The position numbers and the translations under genes are program-made. DNA of 64,000 nt from Sapientia aquatica (GTDB lineage Bacteria > Pseudomonadota > Gammaproteobacteria > Burkholderiales > Burkholderiaceae_D): positions 372,001-436,000 of the forward strand of contig NZ_SMYL01000001.1 of NCBI RefSeq assembly GCF_004358105.1. The letters are read 5' to 3'. Shown piece by piece: positions 35,000 to 43,475 of the stretch. Below the pieces are notes generated by a model that saw only the letters and a program-made list of their open reading frames with translations, ran no database searches and was not told the DNA's origin. Position 1 is the stretch's first letter; each line of letters starts with the position of its first letter.

Positions 35000-37432
35000 A
35001 TGAAACAACACCGCCAGACCATCATCGCGAGTAGTCTCGCTTTCGCCTTTGCGGGTAGTGCCGCTTTCTATTCAATGCCAGTTCGTGCGCAAGACGGTAT
35101 TCCCGTCGTGGAAGTAACCGCGCAATCACGTAACCAACTGATTAACGATGTGCCGATTTCGTTGCAAGTCGTCACGTCCAAAGACATTCAAACTTTAGGC
35201 GCAAAAGATTTGGCTGAGTTGAATGGATATATCCCTGGATTTACTGCTGACAATAGCGAGCCTACGCAACCGGGCTTTACGATTCGCGGCGTGCAAGGCG
35301 GTGGCGATTTTGGTATTGGTACTGATTCACCAGTAGGTATTTATGAAGACGGCGTATACACCGGTAAAACGGGCGGCGCGTTGATGAATTTTATTGATAC
35401 CCAGCGGGTAGAGGTGATCAAAGGGCCGCAAGGTACTTTGTTTGGTCGTAACAGTGCGGCGGGCGCGATTTCTATCGTGACCAATGAGCCGACTCAAGAC
35501 ATGGATGCCTTAGCGCATTACACCATTGGTAACTTTGGCACGTATAAGGGCGATGTCATGCTCAACGCGGCGCTGAGTGATTCCACCGCAGTGCGTTTTG
35601 TGTATGCGCGCGTTGGTAGCAAGGGCTGGGTTACGGATGAAACTGTTAATCAAATTACTGGTGGCACTGATGATTGGGCTACCCGTTTGTCGCTCAAACA
35701 AAAGTTTGGCCGTGCTAAATTGGTGTTCTCGTGGGAACACGAAGAGTTAGGTCAAAATGGTCGCCCAGCGTTTGGCGTGATTCAAGACCCAACGTTACCG
35801 TTGAGCGGCTTTCAAGGTAAGTATGACGCGGCCTATGTGGCGCACTTTAGCAACCCGTTGAGTAGCCCATTAATTTCCTCGAATTTGGGTTCCGAGTCGC
35901 GTAAGTTCGACGGTTTGACAATGCGTTTTGAAGCACCAGTCGGTGATATGACGTTTAATTCCACCACCGGCTACCGGATTTTTAATACCTATAATTTGAC
36001 CGACAATTCAGGCACCAATAATGCGACTACTGCCGTTAGCACGCTGGATTCGAAACGGGCGCACAGTATTCAACAGGAATTTAAACTCTCCGGCAAAAAT
36101 GATTCTATGGACTGGATCAGCGGCGTGAGTTTTTACAACAATAACGAGAGCCAAAAATCGGGCGTCTACACCAACACGGCCACGATTGATACCTTGAATT
36201 TAATGGGTGGCGGTAGCCCAGCCAACACTTTTGGTGCGTTGTTTGGCGCCTTAGCTGCTGGCGGCGTGCCCGGTATTACGGCGACCACCGCATTCCCTTG
36301 GTCGGAATTTGAGCACAACACGGCTCAGTCGCGTTCTTGGTCGGTGTATGGCGATACGATTTGGCATTTGGATCCTAAGTCGAATTTGACTTTCGGTTTG
36401 CGCTTTACCGAAGACAGAAAAACCATGAGCTGGTTGACGCCTCCGCGTGATTCACTGGCTTTGGATCAGTTCCTCAATTCTTGGGGTTATGCCGCTGGTG
36501 GTTTAACCCCTGCGTCGTTCCCATCGAATATCGCGTTTGCGACCTCGGCGCAATTATCGGCGACTCAAGTTGAGCGCACAAAATCGTGGACCAACTTTAG
36601 CCCACGCTTGGTGTTAGACCATAAATACGACACTAATACGATGGTATTTGCTTCGCTGTCGCAGGGTTATCAAGCGGGTGGATTTAACGACTTTACGCCG
36701 CCTAATCCAACCTCAACCGTGGCATCGCAGCGTGATCCTAGCTATTCACCAGAGAAGATGACCAATCTTGAAATCGGTCTGAAAGAAACCTTCCCTGAAT
36801 TGAAAGCGACGTTAAATACGTCCTTGTTCGCGTATCGCTTTAATAATCTGCAAAACATTACCTTGACAGGCTCCGGTCAGCCTGGCTCAGTGCCGACTTA
36901 CAACGTCACGACCAGCGACCAAAAAGCGTTTGGTTTGGATTTGGATGCGCGTTACAAACCAGTTAATAACGTTACGTTGTTTGGTGGATTTGAATACATC
37001 GACACCACCTTCACTAAGTACGATGAAGTCGGTGCGACCGGCGGCAGCACTAACTTAGCTGGTCAGCCAGTTGGTACGCCATACTTCACCGGTATGGGCG
37101 GCACTAACATGTCGTGGGCTGCGCTCAATGGACATATTGATTGGACTTTCCAAGGCACATATACCAGCGCGCAGCGCCGTTGCAGCGATGCTCCAGGTTT
37201 GCCTTGCTTGAACTATCCAAATATTCAAACTGGCATTGCAACAACCAAGTTTGATACCAATTTGGGATGGCAAAATGCTAGCCGCCAGTTCGGCGTCGCC
37301 GTCATCATCAATAACGTATTTGATAAACGTTATGTGACCTCGTTGGGCGGTCAATTGAGTTCAATCGGTGTGCCATATGCAACGATTAATCAACCGCGTT
37401 ATGTTGGCTTTCAGTTCAACGCCAGCTTGTAA
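35000..37432 (+). CDS. TonB-dependent outer-membrane receptor
   Basis: The 810-residue protein has a signal peptide (cleavage after about residue 30, PVRAQ), a TonB-box-like segment (PVVEVTAQ), a plug domain at about 45-165 (DVPISLQVVTSKDIQTLGA, VEVIKGPQGTLFGRNSAAGAI) and a beta barrel ending in GFQFNASL with the terminal hydrophobic pattern of outer-membrane proteins. Such receptors import siderophores, vitamin B12, glycans or other ligands using TonB energy. The ligand is unknown; the next two genes suggest an organic ester or lipid-like compound, which is inference. A strong terminator follows. Confidence 0.94.
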   Translation: MKQHRQTIIASSLAFAFAGSAAFYSMPVRAQDGIPVVEVTAQSRNQLINDVPISLQVVTSKDIQTLGAKDLAELNGYIPGFTADNSEPTQPGFTIRGVQGGGDFGIGTDSPVGIYEDGVYTGKTGGALMNFIDTQRVEVIKGPQGTLFGRNSAAGAISIVTNEPTQDMDALAHYTIGNFGTYKGDVMLNAALSDSTAVRFVYARVGSKGWVTDETVNQITGGTDDWATRLSLKQKFGRAKLVFSWEHEELGQNGRPAFGVIQDPTLPLSGFQGKYDAAYVAHFSNPLSSPLISSNLGSESRKFDGLTMRFEAPVGDMTFNSTTGYRIFNTYNLTDNSGTNNATTAVSTLDSKRAHSIQQEFKLSGKNDSMDWISGVSFYNNNESQKSGVYTNTATIDTLNLMGGGSPANTFGALFGALAAGGVPGITATTAFPWSEFEHNTAQSRSWSVYGDTIWHLDPKSNLTFGLRFTEDRKTMSWLTPPRDSLALDQFLNSWGYAAGGLTPASFPSNIAFATSAQLSATQVERTKSWTNFSPRLVLDHKYDTNTMVFASLSQGYQAGGFNDFTPPNPTSTVASQRDPSYSPEKMTNLEIGLKETFPELKATLNTSLFAYRFNNLQNITLTGSGQPGSVPTYNVTTSDQKAFGLDLDARYKPVNNVTLFGGFEYIDTTFTKYDEVGATGGSTNLAGQPVGTPYFTGMGGTNMSWAALNGHIDWTFQGTYTSAQRRCSDAPGLPCLNYPNIQTGIATTKFDTNLGWQNASRQFGVAVIINNVFDKRYVTSLGGQLSSIGVPYATINQPRYVGFQFNASL

Positions 37433-37451
37433 TATTTAGGTGTTTTAATTT

Positions 37452-37490
37452 AACTGGATTACCTTCTCCGGGGGTAATCCAGTTTTCGTT
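37452..37490 (+). terminator. Rho-independent terminator of the receptor gene
   Basis: The 12-bp perfect stem AACTGGATTACC / GGTAATCCAGTT (37452-37463 and 37473-37484) encloses a 9-nt loop and is followed by TTCGTTTTT. It lies 20 bp past the receptor stop codon. Confidence 0.9.
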
Positions 37491-37562
37491 TTTGATGTCG
37501 TCAGGTTTGCTTTGACGTGTCAGCGACCTTATTCCAACTAATCTCACGTACACCATTTCCCT

Positions 37563-38930
37563 ATGAACCTAAAGTTAAAAATCAGTGCCGCGCTGGTCAT
37601 TCTGATCGCTGGCTCAGCGGCTTGGCTACATCACTCGCCACCCGAATTATTTCATGTTGGCTCGAACTACACGGCCAAAATCGTCTGCACCAATGTGTTC
37701 ATGCTTAATCGTGATCCCGATGAGGTTTTGCGGGTCGATGTGCAAGCGCCCGGCAATCCGTTTTTGAAGATCATGAAAGTCGCTGTCGATCGTGAACATG
37801 GCATCGTGCGGGCAGGGTTGTTTGGATTTATCGGCAATGGACTAGCGGTCTATCGTTCCGGCACTGGATGCGCTGCTGTCCCCGATGGCAATATTGCCCA
37901 AGCCTTAAAATACCAATTCCACCCTGAACCAATTCCTGCTCCTGCTGCGGACGCCGATTGGCCGCAAGGCTCGAAAATGAGCTTGAACGAAAAAGTCGAT
38001 AAAGTTATTCAACAAGATGCATTGACCGGTCCTGCGATGCGCGGCGTGGCGGTGATCTCGCACGGCAAACTAATCGCCCAACGCTATGCGCCGGGCTTTA
38101 ATCAAGATACGCCATTGCTAGGCTGGTCGATGACCAAAACCGTGAATGCCGCTTTGGTCGGACTGCAAGTCGGCGCGGGTAAGTTGGCGCTAGACCAAGA
38201 CCATTTTTGGGATACCAACGATGGACGCGAAAAAATCAAACTCGCTGATTTACTCGCTATGACTCCAGGCATTGAATTTAACGAAAACTACGGTGACGTT
38301 TCCGACGTAACGCGCATGTTGTTTTTGGAACCTGATATGGCAAGCTTCACGCACAACAAGCCACTACAACATCCACCCGGCACGTTTTGGAATTACTCCA
38401 CTGGCACATCCGTGTTGTTGTCACGCATTTGGATGAACACGGTGGAGAAAGATGCCTTGAGCTTTCCACGCACACATTTATTCGCGCCCTTGGGCATGAG
38501 CAGCGCGTTTATCGAAGCCGACGAAAGTGGCGTAATTACGGGCGGCAGTTATATGTATGCCACGGTGCAGGACTGGGCGCGGTTCGGGCAATTCTTGCTG
38601 CAAGATGGCGTGTGGAACGGACAGCAAATTTTGCCAGCAGGTTATGTTGACATGATGCATACCGTGGTACCTGCATCCAAGGGCAAATATGGCCGCGGCC
38701 AATTGTGGTTAGAAGGGCCGGAAGCACGTAATACCGCCGAAGACGCCAACGCCGATACCCCGTTTAATTTGCCCAAGGATATTTACTGGATGCAGGGACA
38801 TGATATGCAAATCATCGCAATCATTCCGTCACAACAGTTGGTCGTGGTGCGCATGGGCTTGACTCCGGACGAGCTGTATTACCAACCGCAAGCGCTAGTG
38901 GCTGAAATCATCAAAGCGCTACAACAGTGA
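37563..38930 (+). CDS. Serine hydrolase of the class C beta-lactamase family, exported or membrane-anchored
   Basis: The 455-residue protein has an N-terminal hydrophobic segment (about 6-24), a family-specific front to about 135 and a beta-lactamase-like domain. Catalytic Ser189 and Lys192 lie in GWSMTKT and Tyr278 in WNYSTGTS. Members include esterases, 6-aminohexanoate-dimer hydrolases and peptidases rather than true beta-lactamases. The downstream MaoC-like gene starts inside its stop codon, so the two are translationally coupled and probably act in one pathway. Confidence 0.88.
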   Translation: MNLKLKISAALVILIAGSAAWLHHSPPELFHVGSNYTAKIVCTNVFMLNRDPDEVLRVDVQAPGNPFLKIMKVAVDREHGIVRAGLFGFIGNGLAVYRSGTGCAAVPDGNIAQALKYQFHPEPIPAPAADADWPQGSKMSLNEKVDKVIQQDALTGPAMRGVAVISHGKLIAQRYAPGFNQDTPLLGWSMTKTVNAALVGLQVGAGKLALDQDHFWDTNDGREKIKLADLLAMTPGIEFNENYGDVSDVTRMLFLEPDMASFTHNKPLQHPPGTFWNYSTGTSVLLSRIWMNTVEKDALSFPRTHLFAPLGMSSAFIEADESGVITGGSYMYATVQDWARFGQFLLQDGVWNGQQILPAGYVDMMHTVVPASKGKYGRGQLWLEGPEARNTAEDANADTPFNLPKDIYWMQGHDMQIIAIIPSQQLVVVRMGLTPDELYYQPQALVAEIIKALQQ

Positions 38931-39814
38931 TTCCTATCCACCTGTTGCGATTTCATGGCGCGATCTTGCGAGCAACTGGCAGGATCTCGCTGCGCGGTGT
39001 TTTTGCACCCAAAGTGAAGTCAGAAATCTCTCCAGTTCACCAGATAATTGCTGCACCGCCAGCGGCGTTAATTGAGCATTACCTAGCATGGTGCGGCGCG
39101 GCGGATCGCTATCCGAATTCGCTTCCGGCGCATATGGTGTCGTATTGGGGTTTGCCGTTGATTGCACAGATTTTGCTCCAGACGCCTTACGCACTGACCA
39201 AGGTGCTTAATCAAGGAGTAACGCTCCGCATCAACGGCGAACTGCCACGCAATCAGCCGCTGCATTGCAAGGCGTTTGTAGCGTTGCAGCTCGAAGAACA
39301 GCACCGCACACGCTTGTCGGTCACGGTGCAAACCGGCACCGAAGATTCGCCCAACATCGTCGAAGCCACGCTGCATATGGCCTTCATCCATCGTCGCAGG
39401 CCCGGTAACAGCACCAGCACCAGCGCAAAAATGCCGCGCGTCGATGACCCACAACTGAACTGGAACACACTAGGAACTTGGTCTGCCACTGCACATGATG
39501 GCTTGCAGTTTGCGCTGATTACCGGCGACTTCAATCCGATACATTGGTCGAGCTTGATAGGGAAATTATCTGGACTGCCAAGCAAGATATTGCAAGGTTT
39601 CGGCAGTTTTGCTCGCACACTGGAGCAACTGAAGTTAGACCAGATTGCACAAGTCGATTTACGCTTTTTACGACCAGTGCGACTGCCGTCAGAACAATTA
39701 CTGGTCGAGCAAACTTCATTCGATGAAGTCCTCAGTGCGCAACTACGTCTGCGTGATCGGCATGGCAATGTGTATTTGGCAGGAACGGTGCAGCAGCGCT
39801 CTAGCACAGCTTAG
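38927..39814 (+). CDS. MaoC-like hot-dog fold protein (possible acyl-CoA hydratase/dehydratase)
   Basis: The start is GTG 38927, overlapping the hydrolase TGA by 4 bp. The 295-residue protein has a degenerate first half and a C-terminal MaoC-type half with the hydratase motif TGDFNPIHWSS and the later LQGFG stretch, where a His-Gly is usual. The Asp and His of the (R)-hydratase pair are present in that motif. It may act on 3-hydroxyacyl thioesters. Double hot-dog proteins of this size occur in fatty acid and polyester metabolism. Its substrate is unknown, and the coupled hydrolase suggests it handles the acid released by hydrolysis (inference). Confidence 0.8.
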   Translation: MIPIHLLRFHGAILRATGRISLRGVFAPKVKSEISPVHQIIAAPPAALIEHYLAWCGAADRYPNSLPAHMVSYWGLPLIAQILLQTPYALTKVLNQGVTLRINGELPRNQPLHCKAFVALQLEEQHRTRLSVTVQTGTEDSPNIVEATLHMAFIHRRRPGNSTSTSAKMPRVDDPQLNWNTLGTWSATAHDGLQFALITGDFNPIHWSSLIGKLSGLPSKILQGFGSFARTLEQLKLDQIAQVDLRFLRPVRLPSEQLLVEQTSFDEVLSAQLRLRDRHGNVYLAGTVQQRSSTA

Positions 39815-39874
39815 GCAAACGCTAATTTGGTTGGTTTGGATTATCCGTCTTGTGCGATCGATGCACCCAACTGT

Positions 39875-39917
39875 CGATCACCAGCAAAATTATGCGGTGA
39901 AACTTGCTTGGTGATCG
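39875..39917. repeat. Imperfect inverted repeat between convergent genes
   Basis: CGATCACCAGCAA (39875-39887) pairs with TTGCTTGGTGATCG (39904-39917) with a single bulged base around a 16-nt loop. It lies between the convergent MaoC-like and antitoxin genes and could act as a two-way terminator, but there is no T tract on either side. Confidence 0.5.
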
Positions 39918-40056
39918 CTGCGGACCAAGTGCCGCTGTTGTCCTGCTTGCTTGAGGGATTGGTAACTGAGAGTTGGTGTGGCAAGTCTTCGTTGAGGCAG
40001 TAATGGGCGTTTGCTGCTTCTGTAAAGCGCCTTGTGACACAAATCTGACGTGCAGG

Positions 40057-40362
40057 TTACGGTAGCACTGCCTTTGCAACTAAACGAACCCCAAGTGCAG
40101 CGCAAACGCGATTGACCGTATCAAAACGTGGCGCGCTGCCTGGGCGTAACGCTTTATAAAGCGCTTCACGTGTGATACCCGCTGATTTGGCGATTTCAGC
40201 CATTCCGCGAGCTCGTGCAATATCGCCCAATGCGGCAGCTAATAAGCCAGCATCATTTGCTTCAAGAATATCGGTTAGATAAGCGGCAATAGCGACTTCG
40301 TTGTCAAGATATGGAGCGGCATCGAACTCTGGTAGATCTTCAACTTTTATCCGTTTGTTCAT
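40057..40362 (-). CDS. Antitoxin of a HigBA-like pair (addiction module antidote family)
   Basis: The 101-residue protein belongs to the short XRE-type antidote family: an N-terminal segment (DLPEFDAAPYLDNEVAIAAYL) followed by a helix-turn-helix (IARARGMAEIAKSAGITREAL, YKALRPGSAPRFDTVNRVCAAL). It should bind the toxin encoded 15 bp upstream and repress the shared promoter, probably at the 20-bp palindrome before the toxin gene. Typical length for the family. Confidence 0.92.
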   Translation of the reverse strand: MNKRIKVEDLPEFDAAPYLDNEVAIAAYLTDILEANDAGLLAAALGDIARARGMAEIAKSAGITREALYKALRPGSAPRFDTVNRVCAALGVRLVAKAVLP

Positions 40363-40377
40363 GGTTTTTTCTTCCCT

Positions 40378-40671
40378 TTAATCTAACTGCGCGGCCAATT
40401 CTTTAGCTCGCTTAATGTCTCGTTTTTGGGTGCGCTTTGAGCCACCAACAAGTAATACAATAATTTGAGTATTTCGTTGAGTGAAATAAATACGCCATCC
40501 CGCTCCAACGTGAATTCGTAATTCAGAAACACCTTCGCCTATTGACTCAACGTCGCCCATCAATCCGCGCTCCAGTCGTTTCACTCTAGCCACTACCACA
40601 CCGCGCACAGTATTATCGCTAAGGTCGTTAAGCCAAGTGGTGAATTCTGGAAGATATTTTATCGAGAACAT
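40378..40671 (-). CDS. RelE/HigB-like toxin (addiction module killer protein family)
   Basis: The 97-residue basic protein shows the family pattern: PEFTTWLNDLSD at the N terminus, VKRLERGLMGDVESIGEGVSEL, RIHVGAGWRIYFTQR and LLVGGSKRTQKRDIKRAKE at the C terminus. Members are ribosome-dependent mRNA interferases. It is the first gene of a two-gene operon with the antitoxin. A second, unrelated toxin-antitoxin pair lies at 11529-12132. Confidence 0.93.
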   Translation of the reverse strand: MFSIKYLPEFTTWLNDLSDNTVRGVVVARVKRLERGLMGDVESIGEGVSELRIHVGAGWRIYFTQRNTQIIVLLVGGSKRTQKRDIKRAKELAAQLD

Positions 40672-40678
40672 TTTTGCA

Positions 40679-40698
40679 TTGTAATCGTTCGATTACAA
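40679..40698. promoter_or_regulatory. 20-bp palindromic operator of the toxin-antitoxin operon
   Basis: The sequence TTGTAATCGTTCGATTACAA is a perfect palindrome (9-bp arms, 2-bp centre) starting 8 bp upstream of the toxin ATG. Its place and symmetry fit binding by an XRE-type antitoxin dimer. The remaining region to flgN (284 bp gap in all) shows no other clear signal. Confidence 0.75.
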
Positions 40699-40955
40699 AT
40701 TGCAAGTATCTTTGTCATTAAATAGTTGAATTACCATCGCTCATTTAAAGTGTTTAGAGCACTCAGTGGATGCAACTGACATTCACGAAACTCGCATTGT
40801 ATAGAGGTCAAGCAGATCATCGATCATCGCTTCAGAGCAGAGTTAGGCCAAGTACCGCCAATGGGCATCCACTTTGCAGTCGATTCCTGCAAATCTTACA
40901 GAATCGTCTCAACGATAATTGACGACTATTTGGGGATGCTTTTAATGAGGAGCGT

Positions 40956-41429
40956 TTAGCAGCCGAACCCGCGTATCAAACTACGTTGCGGATTGGATTG
41001 ACCGTTTGCGCCGTACAAGGTCGGCATGTTGGTATGTTGGTGGTGTTGGTACAGTACTTCTAACGTGCTTTGATTGCGCAGCAAGTGGCGCGTGATGAGC
41101 AAGCCGTTGACGCGGTTTAATTCTTTGGCTTTTTTTGTTTTCGCCATCAACTTTGACCAGCAGTCGCGTTGATCGTGATCTTGTAAATATAATTCCAAAT
41201 TTTGTTCGACATGACCTAAACCCAAGCGGGTAAGGGCTTGTTTGCGCGCTTTGCCTAATTGATTTAGGTTGTTGATCCACTGGTTTTTGGTGACGGTGAT
41301 CGCGTTAATTTCTTCCATCAATTCTAACGACGGCGCTTGGGTTAGCGCCGCTTGCTCCTGACCCAACACATCCACTAATGATGTCATGGCGGTGAGCTCG
41401 TTTTGCATGCAGATGAGAAGTGCGTTCAT
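40956..41429 (-). CDS. flgN: Flagellar export chaperone FlgN
   Basis: FlgN is the cytoplasmic chaperone for the hook-filament junction proteins FlgK and FlgL. The 157-residue helical protein has the family layout: ELTAMTSLVDVLGQEQAAL, EEINAITVTKNQWINNL, and the C-terminal NRVNGLLITRHLLRNQSTLEVL followed by LYGANGQ. It lies 45 bp downstream of flgM and is probably transcribed from the sigma-28 promoter ahead of flgM. Its clients FlgK and FlgL are encoded at 50551-53761. Confidence 0.92.
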   Translation of the reverse strand: MNALLICMQNELTAMTSLVDVLGQEQAALTQAPSLELMEEINAITVTKNQWINNLNQLGKARKQALTRLGLGHVEQNLELYLQDHDQRDCWSKLMAKTKKAKELNRVNGLLITRHLLRNQSTLEVLYQHHQHTNMPTLYGANGQSNPQRSLIRGFGC

Positions 41430-41474
41430 GTCGAGAAATCCAGTTATGCGTTGCGTTCAAAAATCAGTGCGGCG

Positions 41475-41855
41475 TTAGTGTCGTCGCGAGCCGAGTAAGT
41501 CATGCACGCTGTCGAGCAATCCATTGGCCACTTTTTCTGAATTGACTTGGAAGCGTCCTTCAGAGATGGCTTGTTTAATTTCATTGACCTTAGAGGTCGA
41601 AAACACGGCGTCGCTCGACGAGCTAGCTTGAGCTGCTTGTAACTGCGTTGATATGGTGGACAACGTTGTTACGGTGCTGCTGGCTGGCGCGCTATTGGTG
41701 CTAGCGGCAGTGGTTGAACTGGCGGTGTTGTTGGTAGACGTAGAAACGTCGCTCGTGGCAGCACCAGCATTCGGTTTGACAGCTTGCGAGTTGCCCGGTT
41801 GGACAGTGTTCGCAGGTTGCGCACCTTTGGTTGAAGTTACATTAGTAATAGTCAC
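41475..41855 (-). CDS. flgM: Anti-sigma-28 factor FlgM
   Basis: FlgM holds FliA inactive until it is exported through the finished hook. The start is GTG 41855, with GAGGTG upstream. The 126-residue protein has a long disordered Ser/Thr/Ala-rich first half and the conserved sigma-binding C-terminal half (STSKVNEIKQAISEGRFQVNSE, VANGLLDSVHDLL). It is longer than the roughly 97-residue enteric FlgM because of the low-complexity linker. A sigma-28 promoter lies upstream, giving feedback control. Confidence 0.93.
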   Translation of the reverse strand: MTITNVTSTKGAQPANTVQPGNSQAVKPNAGAATSDVSTSTNNTASSTTAASTNSAPASSTVTTLSTISTQLQAAQASSSSDAVFSTSKVNEIKQAISEGRFQVNSEKVANGLLDSVHDLLGSRRH

Positions 41856-41898
41856 AGCATCACCTCTTGTTGCGGATTTATCGGTATCTCATGCCTGA

Positions 41899-41925
41899 TT
41901 ATCGACGCATTCAAAAAAAACTTTA
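41899..41925 (-). promoter_or_regulatory. Sigma-28 (FliA) promoter of flgM-flgN
   Basis: On the minus strand TAAAGTTT is followed by 11 bp and GTCGATAA. The -35 element matches the FliA consensus perfectly and the -10 (GCCGATAA) in 7 of 8 bases, with exact spacing. The predicted start of transcription is about 35 bp before the flgM start codon. Confidence 0.9.
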
Positions 41926-41986
41926 ACGTTTATTTTTTTATTGCATAAAAATCATTGTAAATCGTGAAGTCTGTCGTAACGAGTTG

Positions 41987-42748
41987 TTAGTTATTGACTT
42001 CAACAATCCCGCCCATTCTGGCGATTCCAGATAATACCTGACCAGAACCCGTTTTTACTTTGACTAGTTGCCCGTCACTTCCACCCGTTAATGCTTGCGC
42101 CTCTGTTGACACCCTAAATCCCGTACCGATAGAAATTAAGCGAATCGTTTGACCTTGTGCGACAACTTGTTGTAATCGCAAGCTATCTTGCCGTAATGGT
42201 ATTCCTGCTGCAATCGACATGGTGGAAGCGTGACCAATCGCTTGGCTGGGTTGGGTAACTATTCCACTGGCTAAACTTGTTAATTCACCATTGATACTGG
42301 TGATATCGCTCTCGGTGATGATTTGACCTTGGGCGATTGATTTTGCAGACAAGTAGTAAGTGCCCCAAATCTTAATTGTGCTCGATACATATACCTGCCA
42401 TTGCTGAGGAGCGTTGCAGCGCACACCGACCGATGTTTTTCCCCACAGATGCGAACCGGTTGGCATGAATGGCTCAAGAGCGGTGCAATGTTCTAGGCTC
42501 AGTAATGGATCTAATTTGCCTATCTCAATGGAAATTTGACCGGGAAGTCCGGCGGTTTCTTTGGTTAAAAACTGTTTTGCCGCATCGCGAATTTCTTGCA
42601 AATCTTGTTTGTGTTCAGCGGCAAACGCAGCGCTATTAAAGAGAACCATGAATAAGGTCAGCGCAAGCGAGCACAAAGCCTTGAGCGCTGGCGCCGGCTC
42701 AATTGCGTTTTGTTTTGCCCTTGGCATCTTGATAAAACCAGCTTTCAT
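41987..42748 (-). CDS. flgA: Flagellar P-ring assembly protein FlgA
   Basis: FlgA is a periplasmic chaperone for P-ring formation by FlgI. The start is taken at ATG 42748, behind GGAAT; a TTG at 42778 also opens the frame. The 253-residue product has a signal segment (LCSLALTLFMVLFNSAAFAAEH). The SAF-like C-terminal domain includes LSAKSIAQGQIITESDI, TSLASGIVTQPSQAIG, VQGQTIRLIS-like strands and VKTGSGQVLSGIARMGG. It is divergent from flgB. The 232-bp gap between them must carry both promoters; no sigma-28 site was seen there. Confidence 0.93.
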   Translation of the reverse strand: MKAGFIKMPRAKQNAIEPAPALKALCSLALTLFMVLFNSAAFAAEHKQDLQEIRDAAKQFLTKETAGLPGQISIEIGKLDPLLSLEHCTALEPFMPTGSHLWGKTSVGVRCNAPQQWQVYVSSTIKIWGTYYLSAKSIAQGQIITESDITSINGELTSLASGIVTQPSQAIGHASTMSIAAGIPLRQDSLRLQQVVAQGQTIRLISIGTGFRVSTEAQALTGGSDGQLVKVKTGSGQVLSGIARMGGIVEVNN

Positions 42749-42980
42749 TGAAATTCCATTTAACCCGAGTTGGATCAAATTGTAGCTTTTGACTGAACGC
42801 TTTAAACGGCGAATAGAACGCTATTTAATGGTTTGCTTTCCCATTCGTTGTGATGACGCAGGAATAGAATGTTTAGGTGAGAAAGCCGTTAGTGGGCGCA
42901 GATTGCATCATCACTAACAACTTTGATGTTTTATTGATCGCAGCACTAATTCAAGTGCCGGCGGACTGCAGGAGGGTGTG

Positions 42981-43391
42981 ATGGCGAGCGGATTAGATCA
43001 ACTGTTGAACTTGCAACAATCAGCGCTGCGTGTGCGCGAAGCACGGCAGGAATTGTTGGCCTCCAATATTGCTAATGCCGATACGCCTAACTATAAAGCC
43101 CGCGATGTTGATTTCTCGGCGACGCTGAAAAAAGTCGCTAGCGGTAGTCAAGCGTCGAGTTCTAATTTGCCGCTGACCACAACATCACCTACTCATTTAA
43201 CGGCCAAGAATTCCAGTTCTTTAGCCGGTTCGGTGCAATTTCGTAACGATCAACAAGGTCGCATCGATGGTAATGATGTCGATACCGATAAAGAGCGTAT
43301 GCAATTTGCGGATAACGGTCTGCGCTATGAAGCCACGGTGACGCTAGTGACTGCACAGATTCATAACATGTTGGCGGTGATACAAAGCTGA
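42981..43391 (+). CDS. flgB: Flagellar proximal rod protein FlgB
   Basis: FlgB forms the proximal rod inside the MS ring. The start is ATG 42981, six bases after GGAGG; an adjoining in-frame GTG (42978) is too close. The 136-residue protein has the rod signature near the N terminus (RQELLASNIANADTPNYKARDVDF) and the C-terminal coiled segment (LRYEATVTLVTAQIHNMLAVI). First gene of the flgBCDEFGHIJ run. Confidence 0.96.
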   Translation: MASGLDQLLNLQQSALRVREARQELLASNIANADTPNYKARDVDFSATLKKVASGSQASSSNLPLTTTSPTHLTAKNSSSLAGSVQFRNDQQGRIDGNDVDTDKERMQFADNGLRYEATVTLVTAQIHNMLAVIQS

Positions 43392-43429
43392 GTAATTCAA
43401 GCTGAGTAATTCAAGCTAAGTAAGCCCAA
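43387..43429 (+). repeat. Short tandem duplication across the flgB stop codon
   Basis: The 14-mer GCTGAGTAATTCAA occurs twice in direct tandem (43387-43400 and 43401-43414), followed by a diverged third copy, GCTAAGTAAGCCCAA. The first copy contains the flgB TGA. It lies in the flgB-flgC gap and has no obvious role. Confidence 0.85.
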
Positions 43430-43475
43430 GCTAGAGTTGAATTGGATTTAATCCAAGTAGAAAGAGGAGTTAATT

